The position numbers and the translations under genes are program-made. From Lachnospiraceae bacterium (GTDB lineage Bacteria > Bacillota > Clostridia > Lachnospirales > Lachnospiraceae), in the NCBI GenBank assembly GCA_009774625.1, contig VSOB01000043.1, positions 1-28,499 of the forward strand: a DNA stretch of 28,499 nt. Direction: 5' to 3'. This document shows, piece after piece, positions 8,251-15,550 of this stretch. Numbering within the stretch: the stretch's first letter is position 1; each line of letters starts with the position of its first letter. Below the pieces are notes generated by a model. The model had not been told where the DNA came from and made no database searches. It saw only the letters and a program-made list of their open reading frames with translations.

Positions 8251-9441
8251 CTACATAATCGTGCCCTGCCGCACGTTCACTTTAACAGATGTTTTTGGCA
8301 TCTGGTCTATGGAATCCTCTATCACCAGTGCGCCGCTGAATATCTGATTGACCAGCCGGTGATAATCCTCCAGTGTGAAATCGTCACTCCACTGGGTCGT
8401 ATCTTCCGGCAATCCCACATAATTCAGTGTGGTATCGTCACCTGACACCAGTCCCAGGTTTTCGATCTTGCCCACATGCTCCTCCCATGTGCCGTCAAAA
8501 ATAATGGCATCCAGCATAGCATTGATGGTTGCCGTCAGACTCTTCATGGCGGAAGTAACAGTCATACCCTCTCCGTAGACATCGATCACGGGGGACTGGT
8601 CACTGTCCACACCGATCATCTTGCCTCCTGTTTTTGCAGCCGCCTCCGCTGCCGATGTAAAGATGCCGCCGCCGCAGGCAAATACGATCTCCGTGCCACC
8701 GCTGTACCAGGTGTCCATCGCCGCCGTAATTTCCGTGGAACCGTAGAATTGTCCTCCATAGGCATACTCCACCGATATCTCATCGGTAACACCCAGCTCC
8801 TTTGCCGCATCGTCGATTCCCTGCAGATATCCGTATCCGAACCGCATTACCGCAGGCACCGCCTGCCCGCCCAGATAGCCCAGGTTGCGGTAGCCCAGCT
8901 GTACAGCCGTATAGCCGGCCATATATCCGGGTATCTCCTCTTTGTATACGGCACAGTATGTATTCTGCGTATTGTAATAATCCTCCGCCCGATAGGCGTC
9001 CGGATCGTCGTAATACTTGCTGCCCACAGCCGCCGCTATAATATCACCGGGCGTCATATCCAGTACGATAAATTTCACATCCGGGTATTTGTTAGTGGTT
9101 TCCACCAGTGTGGAAGCAAAAATGTAACCTGACATAACCAGAATGTTATACCCTTCCGCAACTGCCACATCCACCATGGCGATACGCGCATAATCCGTAT
9201 CCCCGTCCGGCTTTTTATAGGTAAAATCAATATTATGTTTTTCACAATAGGCAGAACATGCCTCATATGTAGTCTGGTTGAATGACTGATCCGTAATATC
9301 ACCGGCATCGGTAATCATTGCAACCCGATATTCGGAGCTGCCTGTATCCCCGTGCTCTGACGGCGCAGTACCGCAGGATGTCAGTCCAAGCGCCAGAACC
9401 ACTGCAAGAAGCACAGACAGCGTTTTTTTGATTCGTTTCAT
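8251..9441 (-). CDS. BMP-family nucleoside-binding lipoprotein
   Basis: This is a 396-residue extracytoplasmic binding protein of the BMP/PnrA/Med family. A lipoprotein signal peptide ends in the lipobox LTSC with Cys23, so it should be lipid-anchored on the outer face of the membrane. The mature part opens with YRVAMITDAGDITDQSFNQTTYEA, the typical nucleoside-pocket strand in which Asp and Asn contact the ribose and base. GVDSDQSPV and GEGMTVTSAMK occur later. BMP proteins such as PnrA and NupN bind purine and pyrimidine nucleosides. Gene order with cdd and udp upstream suggests pyrimidine nucleosides, but specificity cannot be read directly. GGAGAAGG precedes the ATG. Confidence 0.9.
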   Translation of the reverse strand: MKRIKKTLSVLLAVVLALGLTSCGTAPSEHGDTGSSEYRVAMITDAGDITDQSFNQTTYEACSAYCEKHNIDFTYKKPDGDTDYARIAMVDVAVAEGYNILVMSGYIFASTLVETTNKYPDVKFIVLDMTPGDIIAAAVGSKYYDDPDAYRAEDYYNTQNTYCAVYKEEIPGYMAGYTAVQLGYRNLGYLGGQAVPAVMRFGYGYLQGIDDAAKELGVTDEISVEYAYGGQFYGSTEITAAMDTWYSGGTEIVFACGGGIFTSAAEAAAKTGGKMIGVDSDQSPVIDVYGEGMTVTSAMKSLTATINAMLDAIIFDGTWEEHVGKIENLGLVSGDDTTLNYVGLPEDTTQWSDDFTLEDYHRLVNQIFSGALVIEDSIDQMPKTSVKVNVRQGTIM

Positions 9442-9508
9442 CTTATCCTTCTCCTCGTCCCATATATCAGGAAATCGTCCATGATTCCTGCTCTGCCCGG
9501 ATGCCGGT

Positions 9509-9937
9509 TCAGCCTTCTTTTTTCAGATTGCCGGGACCGAATCCTGCAGGCAGAATTTCCTTTAATGTATAAACCTGCCAGGTTTCTTCGTCGACTGCCA
9601 GTATCACCTCAAAAGTTTCCGGATCGCAAAATTCCATCATCACCTGTCTGCATACGCCGCAGGGCGGAGCATACTCTGTCAACACCCCGTCTTTTCCGCC
9701 TACAATACAGATCGCCCTAAAAGACACCACTCCTTCGCTGACAGCCTTGAAAAACGCAGTGCGTTCCGCACAGTTGGTCGGCGTATAGGCTGCATTTTCT
9801 ATATTACATCCGCTATACACCTGGCCGTTCTCTGCCAGCAATGCGGCCCCCACTTTGAACCGGGAATAGGGTGTATAGGAAAAATCAAGTTGTCTGATTG
9901 CAGTTTTAATCAATTTTTTTATCTGTTCCGTTTCCAT
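9509..9937 (-). CDS. cdd: Cytidine deaminase
   Basis: This 142-residue protein matches the small tetrameric bacterial cytidine deaminases, which hydrolyse (deoxy)cytidine to (deoxy)uridine. The zinc site is visible: NCAE with Cys56 and catalytic Glu58, and PPCGVC with Cys93 and Cys96. The substrate-binding segment YTPYSRFKVGAALL is at residues 21-34. ATG at 9937 follows AAGGAGGAAGG. It lies between the uridine phosphorylase and nucleoside-binding lipoprotein genes, feeding uridine to the phosphorylase. Confidence 0.95.
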   Translation of the reverse strand: METEQIKKLIKTAIRQLDFSYTPYSRFKVGAALLAENGQVYSGCNIENAAYTPTNCAERTAFFKAVSEGVVSFRAICIVGGKDGVLTEYAPPCGVCRQVMMEFCDPETFEVILAVDEETWQVYTLKEILPAGFGPGNLKKEG

Positions 9938-9964
9938 CTCTGCCTTCCTCCTTCTTCTTTTCCT

Positions 9965-9999
9965 GATTATTTTTCCAACGATTATTTTTCCAACGATAA
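9965..9999. repeat. Tandem 15-bp repeat between udp and cdd
   Basis: The 15-mer GATTATTTTTCCAAC occurs twice in perfect tandem (9965-9979 and 9980-9994), and a third, degenerate copy starts at 9995. It sits in the T-rich 94-base gap between the uridine phosphorylase stop and cdd. It may reflect replication slippage; no function is visible. Confidence 0.8.
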
Positions 10000-10031
10000 T
10001 TTCTTCTGTTTATCCGGTTATCTTTTCTCGT

Positions 10032-10805
10032 TTATTTTTTCTCTTTTTTGATCAGATTGCGGACAGCCTGTATCGCAACCCGGATCGCCATATCGGTATC
10101 ATGTACAACCGGATTGGAAAGCCCTTCTCTTTCCCGTTCCTGATTCGCCATCACCAGAAAACAGGAGCCGGCTCTTACTCCCAGGCTGCTGGCAGCCACA
10201 AACAATGCCGCCGACTCCATCTCGGAAGCCAGACAGCCCAGACGCTTCCATGCCTCCCACTTATTCAGCAGTTCATAGCTCACCGGCTTTGTCTCCGGGG
10301 AATGCTGTCCGTAAAAAGCGTCCTTACACTGTACCACACCCACATGATACTTCTGCTGCAATTCCTCTGCCCCTGCAATCAATGCATTGGTAATCCTTAT
10401 GTCCGCCACCGCCGGAAATTCAATGGGGGCATACTCTTTGCTGGTTCCTTCCATTCTGATTGCCCCGTTTGCAATCACCACATCGCCGCTCATCACCTCT
10501 GTCTGCATACCGCCGCAGGTACCGATCCGGATAAAAGTATCCGCCCCTGACATCACAAGCTCTTCCAGTGCAATGGCTGCCGACGGCCCTCCGATACCGG
10601 TCGAAGTCACACTGACCATTTCACCGTCCAGGTATCCGGTATAGGTCACATACTCTCTGCTGTCGGCAATCAGCTTCGCATCGTCAAAATACTTTGCTAT
10701 CTTAGCACAGCGTTTCGGATCGCCCGGCAGGATCACATAACGTCCCACATCACCTTTCCCCACCTGAATATGATACTGTTTTCCTGCTGTTTCTGAATAG
10801 TTCAT
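10032..10805 (-). CDS. udp: Uridine phosphorylase
   Basis: This 257-residue protein belongs to the NP-I nucleoside phosphorylase family, which cleaves uridine with phosphate to uracil and ribose-1-phosphate. The phosphate-binding ILPGDPKR lies near residues 25-32, TGIGGPSAAIALEEL near 69-83 and RIGTCGG near 92-98. The FYGQHSPE segment favours uridine over purine phosphorylase, and SEMESAALF is the ribose-binding Glu-Met-Glu motif. ATG at 10805 follows GGAGG. It is the first gene of the nucleoside operon. Broader pyrimidine nucleoside specificity is possible. Confidence 0.92.
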   Translation of the reverse strand: MNYSETAGKQYHIQVGKGDVGRYVILPGDPKRCAKIAKYFDDAKLIADSREYVTYTGYLDGEMVSVTSTGIGGPSAAIALEELVMSGADTFIRIGTCGGMQTEVMSGDVVIANGAIRMEGTSKEYAPIEFPAVADIRITNALIAGAEELQQKYHVGVVQCKDAFYGQHSPETKPVSYELLNKWEAWKRLGCLASEMESAALFVAASSLGVRAGSCFLVMANQEREREGLSNPVVHDTDMAIRVAIQAVRNLIKKEKK

Positions 10806-10911
10806 AATCCGTCCTCCATTCCGTCCTTAATGTTAGGATAATTTTACAAAGTATCCCATCCAAAAAAAAGGACACAAGTCTTTTTTTCTTTCTTTTCACG
10901 TCACTTTGTTT

Positions 10912-10917
10912 ATTATA
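10912..10917 (-). promoter_or_regulatory. Predicted -10 box of the nucleoside operon promoter
   Basis: A perfect TATAAT stands on the minus strand about 107 bases before the udp ATG, placing the start point near 10905. The hexamer 17 bases upstream is AAATAT, which does not resemble TTGACA. A good -10 with no -35 suggests dependence on an activator. Confidence 0.6.
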
Positions 10918-10938
10918 TCCAATTTTTGCACCATATAT

Positions 10939-10955
10939 TTGTATGATTTGCACAA
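10939..10955 (-). promoter_or_regulatory. Candidate CRP/FNR-type activator site
   Basis: This is an imperfect 17-bp dyad that reads TTGTGCAAATCATACAA on the minus strand. The outer four bases of each arm (TTGT / ACAA) are perfectly symmetric. Its centre, position 10947, is 30 bases upstream of the first T of the -10 box, or about -42 from the predicted start. That is the class II position used by CRP/FNR activators that overlap the -35 region. The operon encodes such a protein as its last gene. Binding is inferred. Confidence 0.4.
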
Positions 10956-11002
10956 CCTGTTTTTTTCAGACGCTGTGCGCTGTCAGGTTTTTGTTATGGG
11001 TA

Positions 11003-11056
11003 TCATACAAAAAAATGCCCGCCGGCTTCCGGCCGGTCAGGCATCCTTTTGTATGA
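11003..11056 (-). terminator. Strong terminator of the threonine operon
   Basis: This is a long GC-rich hairpin just after the aspartate kinase gene. On the minus strand ATGCCTGACCGGC pairs with GCCGGCGGGCAT around a CGGAA loop, followed by seven Ts. Outer arms TCATACAAAA / TTTTGTATGA extend the symmetry across the T-run, so it could also terminate plus-strand transcription. Confidence 0.92.
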
Positions 11057-11119
11057 CAATATTCTCTTTTATTCTGTTATCATGTGACACACACGTGTAA
11101 ACGCTCAGCTCACAAACAT

Positions 11120-12439
11120 TCAAAGCTGAGAAATCACAAAAATATCATAAATTGCCTTGATGGCAGCTTCAAAATCATTGTCGCTGACACCGATGATAAT
11201 ATTCAGCTCGCTGGAACCCTGATCGATCATCTTTACGTTGACATTGGCATGTGCCAGTGCCGAAAAAATCCTGCCCGCCGTACCTCTGGTAGAACGCATT
11301 CCCCGGCCCACCACCGCGATCAGCGCCAGATCAGATTCAATGTCTATGGAATCCGGTCTGGTCAGACGATGCAGACCGGCCACCACCTTCTGTTCCTTGT
11401 CGATAAATTCATCCAGATGCACAAATACCGTCAGTGTATCGATACCGGAAGGCATATGCTCGAAGGAAATACCGTTTTCCTCAAACACCTGCAGTACCTT
11501 TCTGCCGAAGCCCACTTCCGAGTTCATCATATCCTTTTCTATGTTGATGGAACAGAAGCCCCGCTTTCCCGCAATCCCGGTAATGGTATATCTGGATTTC
11601 TGACAGGTGCTTTCCACGATCCAGGTACCCCGGTCCTCCGGCGCATTGGTATTGCGGATGTTGATCGGAATGCCTTCCTTGCGTACCGGAAAAATCGCAT
11701 CCTCATGGAGCACAGTTGCCCCCATATACGAAAGCTCCCGCAGCTCTCTGTATGTGATCGTTTCGATCCCCTCCGGTCTGTCGATAATACGGGGATCGGC
11801 AATCAGAAAACCGGATACATCCGTCCAGTTTTCATATACATCCGCATGCACCGCCCTGGCCACCACAGAACCGGTAATATCCGAACCTCCTCTGGAAAAG
11901 GTCTTGACACATCCGTCCGCTTTGGCTCCGTAAAAGCCCGGAATCACCGCATGTTCGCATCCTTCCAGCCGCTCCCGTAAAAGCCGGTCCGTCTCCTCCG
12001 CCAGAAATGCCCCGTTCTCATCAAACCTGACCACCTCTGCCGCATCCACAAAGGCAAAATGCAGATAACCGGCCATAATAATACCGTTCAGATATTCACC
12101 GCGGGAGGCCGCATAGTCTTTTCCCGCTTTCTTTTTAAACTGTTCCGCGATTTCCTTAAATTCCGCTTCCAGAGAAAGCTCGATCTCCAGTCCCGCAATG
12201 ATCTCTTCATACCGGAGCCTGATCTGTCTGAGCTGCGTATCAAAGCTCTTATCCTGCTCTGCCAGCCCATAGCATTCGTACAGCATATCCGTTACCTTTG
12301 TATCGTGCATATGCCGTTTGCCCGGTGCGGACGGCACCACATACCGTCTCTCCGGATCACTGCGGATGATCTCTCCCACTTTCTGAAACTGTTTTGCACT
12401 GGCAAGAGAACTGCCGCCGAATTTTACTACCTTTATCAT
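11120..12439 (-). CDS. Aspartate kinase
   Basis: This 439-residue monofunctional aspartokinase phosphorylates aspartate in the first step of the lysine, threonine and methionine pathways. The N-terminus MIKVVKFGGSSLA holds the nucleotide-binding KFGGSS. FSRGGSDITGSVVARAV (about residues 206-222) is the family's catalytic segment. Two C-terminal ACT segments begin near residues 300 and 375 (VVGRGMRSTRGTAGRIFSALAHANVNVKMI), so allosteric feedback is expected. Its position last in an operon with hom suggests that the threonine branch sets its regulation. AGGAG precedes the ATG; the terminator at 11003-11056 follows. Confidence 0.94.
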   Translation of the reverse strand: MIKVVKFGGSSLASAKQFQKVGEIIRSDPERRYVVPSAPGKRHMHDTKVTDMLYECYGLAEQDKSFDTQLRQIRLRYEEIIAGLEIELSLEAEFKEIAEQFKKKAGKDYAASRGEYLNGIIMAGYLHFAFVDAAEVVRFDENGAFLAEETDRLLRERLEGCEHAVIPGFYGAKADGCVKTFSRGGSDITGSVVARAVHADVYENWTDVSGFLIADPRIIDRPEGIETITYRELRELSYMGATVLHEDAIFPVRKEGIPINIRNTNAPEDRGTWIVESTCQKSRYTITGIAGKRGFCSINIEKDMMNSEVGFGRKVLQVFEENGISFEHMPSGIDTLTVFVHLDEFIDKEQKVVAGLHRLTRPDSIDIESDLALIAVVGRGMRSTRGTAGRIFSALAHANVNVKMIDQGSSELNIIIGVSDNDFEAAIKAIYDIFVISQL

Positions 12440-12491
12440 TTCATTCTGTTCTCCTTGTTCGTTATTGCATAAGTCCGGCAGGATTTTCCTG

Positions 12492-13700
12492 TCACTGTTC
12501 CAAAAACAGTCTGAGAATCAGCTCATGCCCTTTTCCAATCCGGATCCCTGTCCCGGCAGCTTCTTTCTCATTGTACAGACAGTTTCCTTTCACCGGACGG
12601 GTACTGTCATACAAAAGATACGGCACATCGTCCCCGGTATGTGTCCTGAGCCGGACCGGCGTGGGATGATCCGGCAGAACCAGCATCCGATAAGAGACAC
12701 CTGCATCGTCCAGCCCCTGTTTCAGAGGTTTTATGACACGCATGTCAATATTTTCAATGGCTTTTATCTTTCTTTCCGCACTGCCCTGATGTCCCATCTC
12801 ATCCGGCGCCTCGATATGGATATAAGCAAAGTCATATCCGTCCTCTGCCAGTGCCTTTACCGCCGCGCCTGCCTTGCCCTCATAGTTGGTATCCAGCCCG
12901 CCGTTGGCCCCTTCCACCTCAATGTTGTCCATACCGGCTCCCACCGCGATGCCCTTCAAAAGATCCACGGCGGATATCATCACACCTTTTTTCTGATGGG
13001 CCTGTTCAAAACCGGAAAGCATCGGCTTCGTACCGGCGCCCCAGAACCAGCAGCAGTTTGCAGGACTGCGCCCCTGTCTGCGCCGCTCCTCATTGATCGG
13101 ATGATGCGCCAGTATCGTATAGCTCTTTTTCATCATTTCATACAGCACCGGATCTTTGGGAAGATACGGCCCGATTGTCTGCCCCAATATATCATGAGGC
13201 GGTGTCAGCTCTACTGCCTGACCGCACTCCCAGATCAGACAGTGCCGATAGCTGGTGCCTTTATAAAATCTGTAAGTTTCGTTTTCCAGTTCCTTCTTCA
13301 CTGCTTCCAGAAGCGCCGCCGCATCCTCTGTGCTGATCTCCCCGGCGCTGTGGTCTGTCATGGTATACGCTTCAAAGGGATCGGATTCCCTGCCGGAAAC
13401 AGTGACCAGATTACAGCGCAGGGCGATATCTGTCTCTTTCATGGGCACACCGATGCTCAGCGCTTCCAGCGGGGAACGCCCGGAATAATACTGCCGGGGA
13501 TCATACCCCATCACTGACAGATTGGCCGTATCCGAACCCGGCTTCATACCGTCCGGTATGGTATGCACCATGCCGATTTCCGATACGGCGCTCAGCGCAT
13601 CCAGATTTTCTGTTCTGGCACATGCAAGCGGGGTCTGGTTTCCCAGTTCCGGAATGGGTTCGTCGGCCATTCCGTCCCCCAGCACAATCACATATTTCAT
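12492..13700 (-). CDS. ApgM-like alkaline-phosphatase-superfamily protein, candidate homoserine kinase analogue
   Basis: This 402-residue protein is of the archaeal-type cofactor-independent phosphoglycerate mutase (ApgM) family. Metal-site residues are visible: Asp9 in VLGDGMADEPIPELG, the likely phospho-Ser62 in ANLSVMGYDP, DEMGHQG in the middle, and PDHPTPVRLRTHTGDDVP near the C-terminus. A glycolytic mutase would convert 3- to 2-phosphoglycerate. Here, however, the gene sits two bases after hom and just before an aspartate kinase gene, exactly where thrB usually lies, and no GHMP-type homoserine kinase is nearby. Subsystem-based annotation of such clusters has proposed a homoserine kinase analogue. 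The family call is firm; the function is inference from context. Confidence 0.85.
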   Translation of the reverse strand: MKYVIVLGDGMADEPIPELGNQTPLACARTENLDALSAVSEIGMVHTIPDGMKPGSDTANLSVMGYDPRQYYSGRSPLEALSIGVPMKETDIALRCNLVTVSGRESDPFEAYTMTDHSAGEISTEDAAALLEAVKKELENETYRFYKGTSYRHCLIWECGQAVELTPPHDILGQTIGPYLPKDPVLYEMMKKSYTILAHHPINEERRRQGRSPANCCWFWGAGTKPMLSGFEQAHQKKGVMISAVDLLKGIAVGAGMDNIEVEGANGGLDTNYEGKAGAAVKALAEDGYDFAYIHIEAPDEMGHQGSAERKIKAIENIDMRVIKPLKQGLDDAGVSYRMLVLPDHPTPVRLRTHTGDDVPYLLYDSTRPVKGNCLYNEKEAAGTGIRIGKGHELILRLFLEQ

Positions 13701-13702
13701 AT

Positions 13703-14917
13703 TCAGTCCTCCAAACGGATTCTTCCCAGAACCCCTTCTGCCCTGCTTATTTTCTCCTCAAAGTCCTGCTCCCTGACAGGCGGAGTGACAAAACCATATT
13801 CTTCCGGCCGCTCTTTCAGCCGGATCACCGAAATATCGCCAAACAGCTCCTGTGCTTTCGCCTCTTCCAGTACGGACCCTTTGACACGCACAAAAAACCG
13901 CCGCACCGTCGTCCTGTAATCCACCAGACTGGTCTCTTCCTCATCCCAAATACACATAACCGTCTTGCCCTGATGTCTGGCACAGTCCACCACATCCGAT
14001 ACCACCGCGCTGGCCGTAGGCAGCTTGCCTGCGCCTCTTCCGTAATACATAGAGTCACCCAGCATATTACTGTGTACAAATACGGCATTGTATACATCAT
14101 GGATGCCATGCAGCGGATTGGTGTTGGAGAGCATAAACGGAGCCACCATCGCAGAACAGCCATCCTCATTTAACTTGCTGACAGCCAGCAGTTTGATGGT
14201 ACGTTCCAGCTCTCTGGCATACAGAAAATCCTCTCTTGTAATGCCTGTTATGCCTTCTGTGTAAATGTCTTCGTAGTGCACCGTTTTTCCCAGCATCAAA
14301 GAGGACAGAATGGCAATCTTTCTGCAGGCGTCATGGCCTTCCACATCCGCTTCCGGATTTTTCTCTGCATATCCCTTTTCCTGTGCCTCTTTCAAAACGG
14401 TCTCAAAGTCTGCGCCTTCCCGCTTCATCTTTGTCAGAATATAATTGGTGGTCCCGTTTAAAATCCCTGTGATCCCGTCGATCTCTTCCGCTGTCAGGGA
14501 ATAGTTCATGGGTCTGATAATCGGAATCCCTCCGCCTACACTGGCTTCAAACAGATAGTTGCAGTTATTCTCTCTGGCAAGGCGCAGCAGTTCCGGGCCA
14601 TGGGCCGCCACCAGCTCTTTATTGGAAGTGCACACACTCTTTCCCGCCAGCAGAGCGCTTTTGGAAAAAGAATAGGCAGGCTCTCTGCCGCCCATCGTCT
14701 CACAGATCACGCTTATCTCAGGATCTTCCAGTATGATCTGAAAATCATGAACCACCTTATCCTGATTAGGGTCCCCGGGGAAATCCCGCAGATCCAGAAT
14801 GTATTTCACGCTGATTTCCCCGCCTGCCTTTTTGGCAATGACTTTCTTGTTTTCCTCCAGTACCTGTGCTACGCCGCTTCCTACCGTGCCATAGCCTAAA
14901 ATTGCTGCATAAACCAT
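13703..14917 (-). CDS. hom: Homoserine dehydrogenase
   Basis: This 404-residue protein reduces aspartate semialdehyde to homoserine with NAD(P)H. The Rossmann motif GYGTVGSG lies at residues 8-15. STSNKELVAAHG-like sequence and the catalytic-domain signature EASVGGGIPIIRPM follow, along with EGITGILNGTTNYILTKM. The last 80 or so residues form a probable ACT domain for threonine feedback. ATG at 14917 follows AGGAG and is five bases after the stop of the ACT/HTH gene. It forms an operon with the ApgM-like protein and aspartate kinase. Confidence 0.95.
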   Translation of the reverse strand: MVYAAILGYGTVGSGVAQVLEENKKVIAKKAGGEISVKYILDLRDFPGDPNQDKVVHDFQIILEDPEISVICETMGGREPAYSFSKSALLAGKSVCTSNKELVAAHGPELLRLARENNCNYLFEASVGGGIPIIRPMNYSLTAEEIDGITGILNGTTNYILTKMKREGADFETVLKEAQEKGYAEKNPEADVEGHDACRKIAILSSLMLGKTVHYEDIYTEGITGITREDFLYARELERTIKLLAVSKLNEDGCSAMVAPFMLSNTNPLHGIHDVYNAVFVHSNMLGDSMYYGRGAGKLPTASAVVSDVVDCARHQGKTVMCIWDEEETSLVDYRTTVRRFFVRVKGSVLEEAKAQELFGDISVIRLKERPEEYGFVTPPVREQDFEEKISRAEGVLGRIRLED

Positions 14918-14922
14918 ATTTT

Positions 14923-15366
14923 CTACTCCTTAGCAAGTATTTTTACATTATGGACACCCTTCTGAGTCTCCATAGCTTCAATCATTTCCGATATATTCCG
15001 GGTCGTGGGCAGAACCTGCACACTGATGCTCAGAGATGCCACTCCATTGATAGGTATGCTCTGATGAATTGTCAGAATATTGGCCTGAAACTGTGCCACA
15101 ATTTTCAGTACATCCGACAACAGTCCAGGCTCATCGTCCATCTGCAGTGTAAAAGTGACTGTCCGGCCCTGAGAACTGTCATGAAAGGGAAAAATGTCCT
15201 CTTTGTATTTGTAAAAAGAACTTCTGCTGATTCCTGCCGCTTCTGTAGCCTCCTGTACGGTCATTACCTTTTCACTGTCCAGAAGCCGCTTGGCTTCCAC
15301 CACCCTCAGCAAAACTTCGGGAACGGCTTTCTGTTTGAGTACAAAGTATTTGCTTTCATCCTTCAT
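14923..15366 (-). CDS. ACT-domain protein with HTH-like N-terminus (PheB/UPF0735-like)
   Basis: This 147-residue protein has an N-terminal helical region, including TVQEATEAAGISRSSFYKYKEDIFPF (about residues 38-63), that resembles a helix-turn-helix. A C-terminal ACT domain begins at TVTFTLQMDDEPGLLSDVL (about residue 73). ACT domains bind amino acids. The start is placed at ATG 15366, which follows AAAGGA, because an upstream ATG at 15450 lies inside the promoter. It is the first gene of the threonine operon. A regulatory role, such as sensing an aspartate-family amino acid, is attractive but unproven; Bacillus relatives of this type are often found next to hom or pheA. Confidence 0.87.
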   Translation of the reverse strand: MKDESKYFVLKQKAVPEVLLRVVEAKRLLDSEKVMTVQEATEAAGISRSSFYKYKEDIFPFHDSSQGRTVTFTLQMDDEPGLLSDVLKIVAQFQANILTIHQSIPINGVASLSISVQVLPTTRNISEMIEAMETQKGVHNVKILAKE

Positions 15367-15381
15367 CTCGCATTTTCCTTT

Positions 15382-15402
15382 CTGTCCGTTTTGCAAGGAC
15401 AG
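15382..15402 (-). promoter_or_regulatory. Small leader hairpin before the threonine operon
   Basis: CTGTCC and GGACAG form a perfect 6-bp stem with a 9-base loop. It lies between the predicted start point (near 15415) and the AAAGGA ribosome-binding site of the first gene. It could affect translation or be a chance pairing. No riboswitch class was recognised. Confidence 0.35.
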
Positions 15403-15421
15403 TTGTTTGCTGGCGAAAGAT

Positions 15422-15450
15422 ATTTTAACATAGAAAACTGGGGAATACAA
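15422..15450 (-). promoter_or_regulatory. Sigma-A promoter of the threonine operon
   Basis: On the minus strand TTGTAT and TAAAAT are separated by 17 bases, with a predicted start near 15415. The layout is almost the same as the candidate ilvE promoter (TTGTAC, 17 bases, TAAAAT). The leader is about 50 bases, too short for a lysine riboswitch or T-box. Confidence 0.6.
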
Positions 15451-15508
15451 GGGAAATATTAAACATTTTGTATGAGAAGAGGAGAGAAATTTTGGATATT
15501 ATTCACAA

Positions 15509-15530
15509 GGGCGGCAGAAAAATGCCGCCC
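15509..15530 (-). terminator. Hairpin between fucO and the threonine operon
   Basis: A perfect 8-bp GC-rich stem, GGGCGGCA / TGCCGCCC, has a six-base loop, 21 bases after the fucO stop. The tail on the minus strand is TTGTGAATAAT, only weakly U-rich. It is probably the fucO terminator, possibly a less efficient one. Confidence 0.6.
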
Positions 15531-15550
15531 ATACATGTCATATAAATCTC

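Noticed and set aside
10806..11119. Possible riboswitch or small RNA in the 314-base gap between the aspartate kinase and udp genes
   Set aside because: The gap is explained by a terminator, a promoter and a dyad; an AACCTG/CAGGTT repeat with a 24-base spacer is too weak to call a structured RNA.
15367..15450. Longer N-terminus for the ACT/HTH protein starting at 15450
   Set aside because: The extra 28 codons overlap the predicted promoter and transcription start, and AAAGGA sits correctly before ATG 15366.
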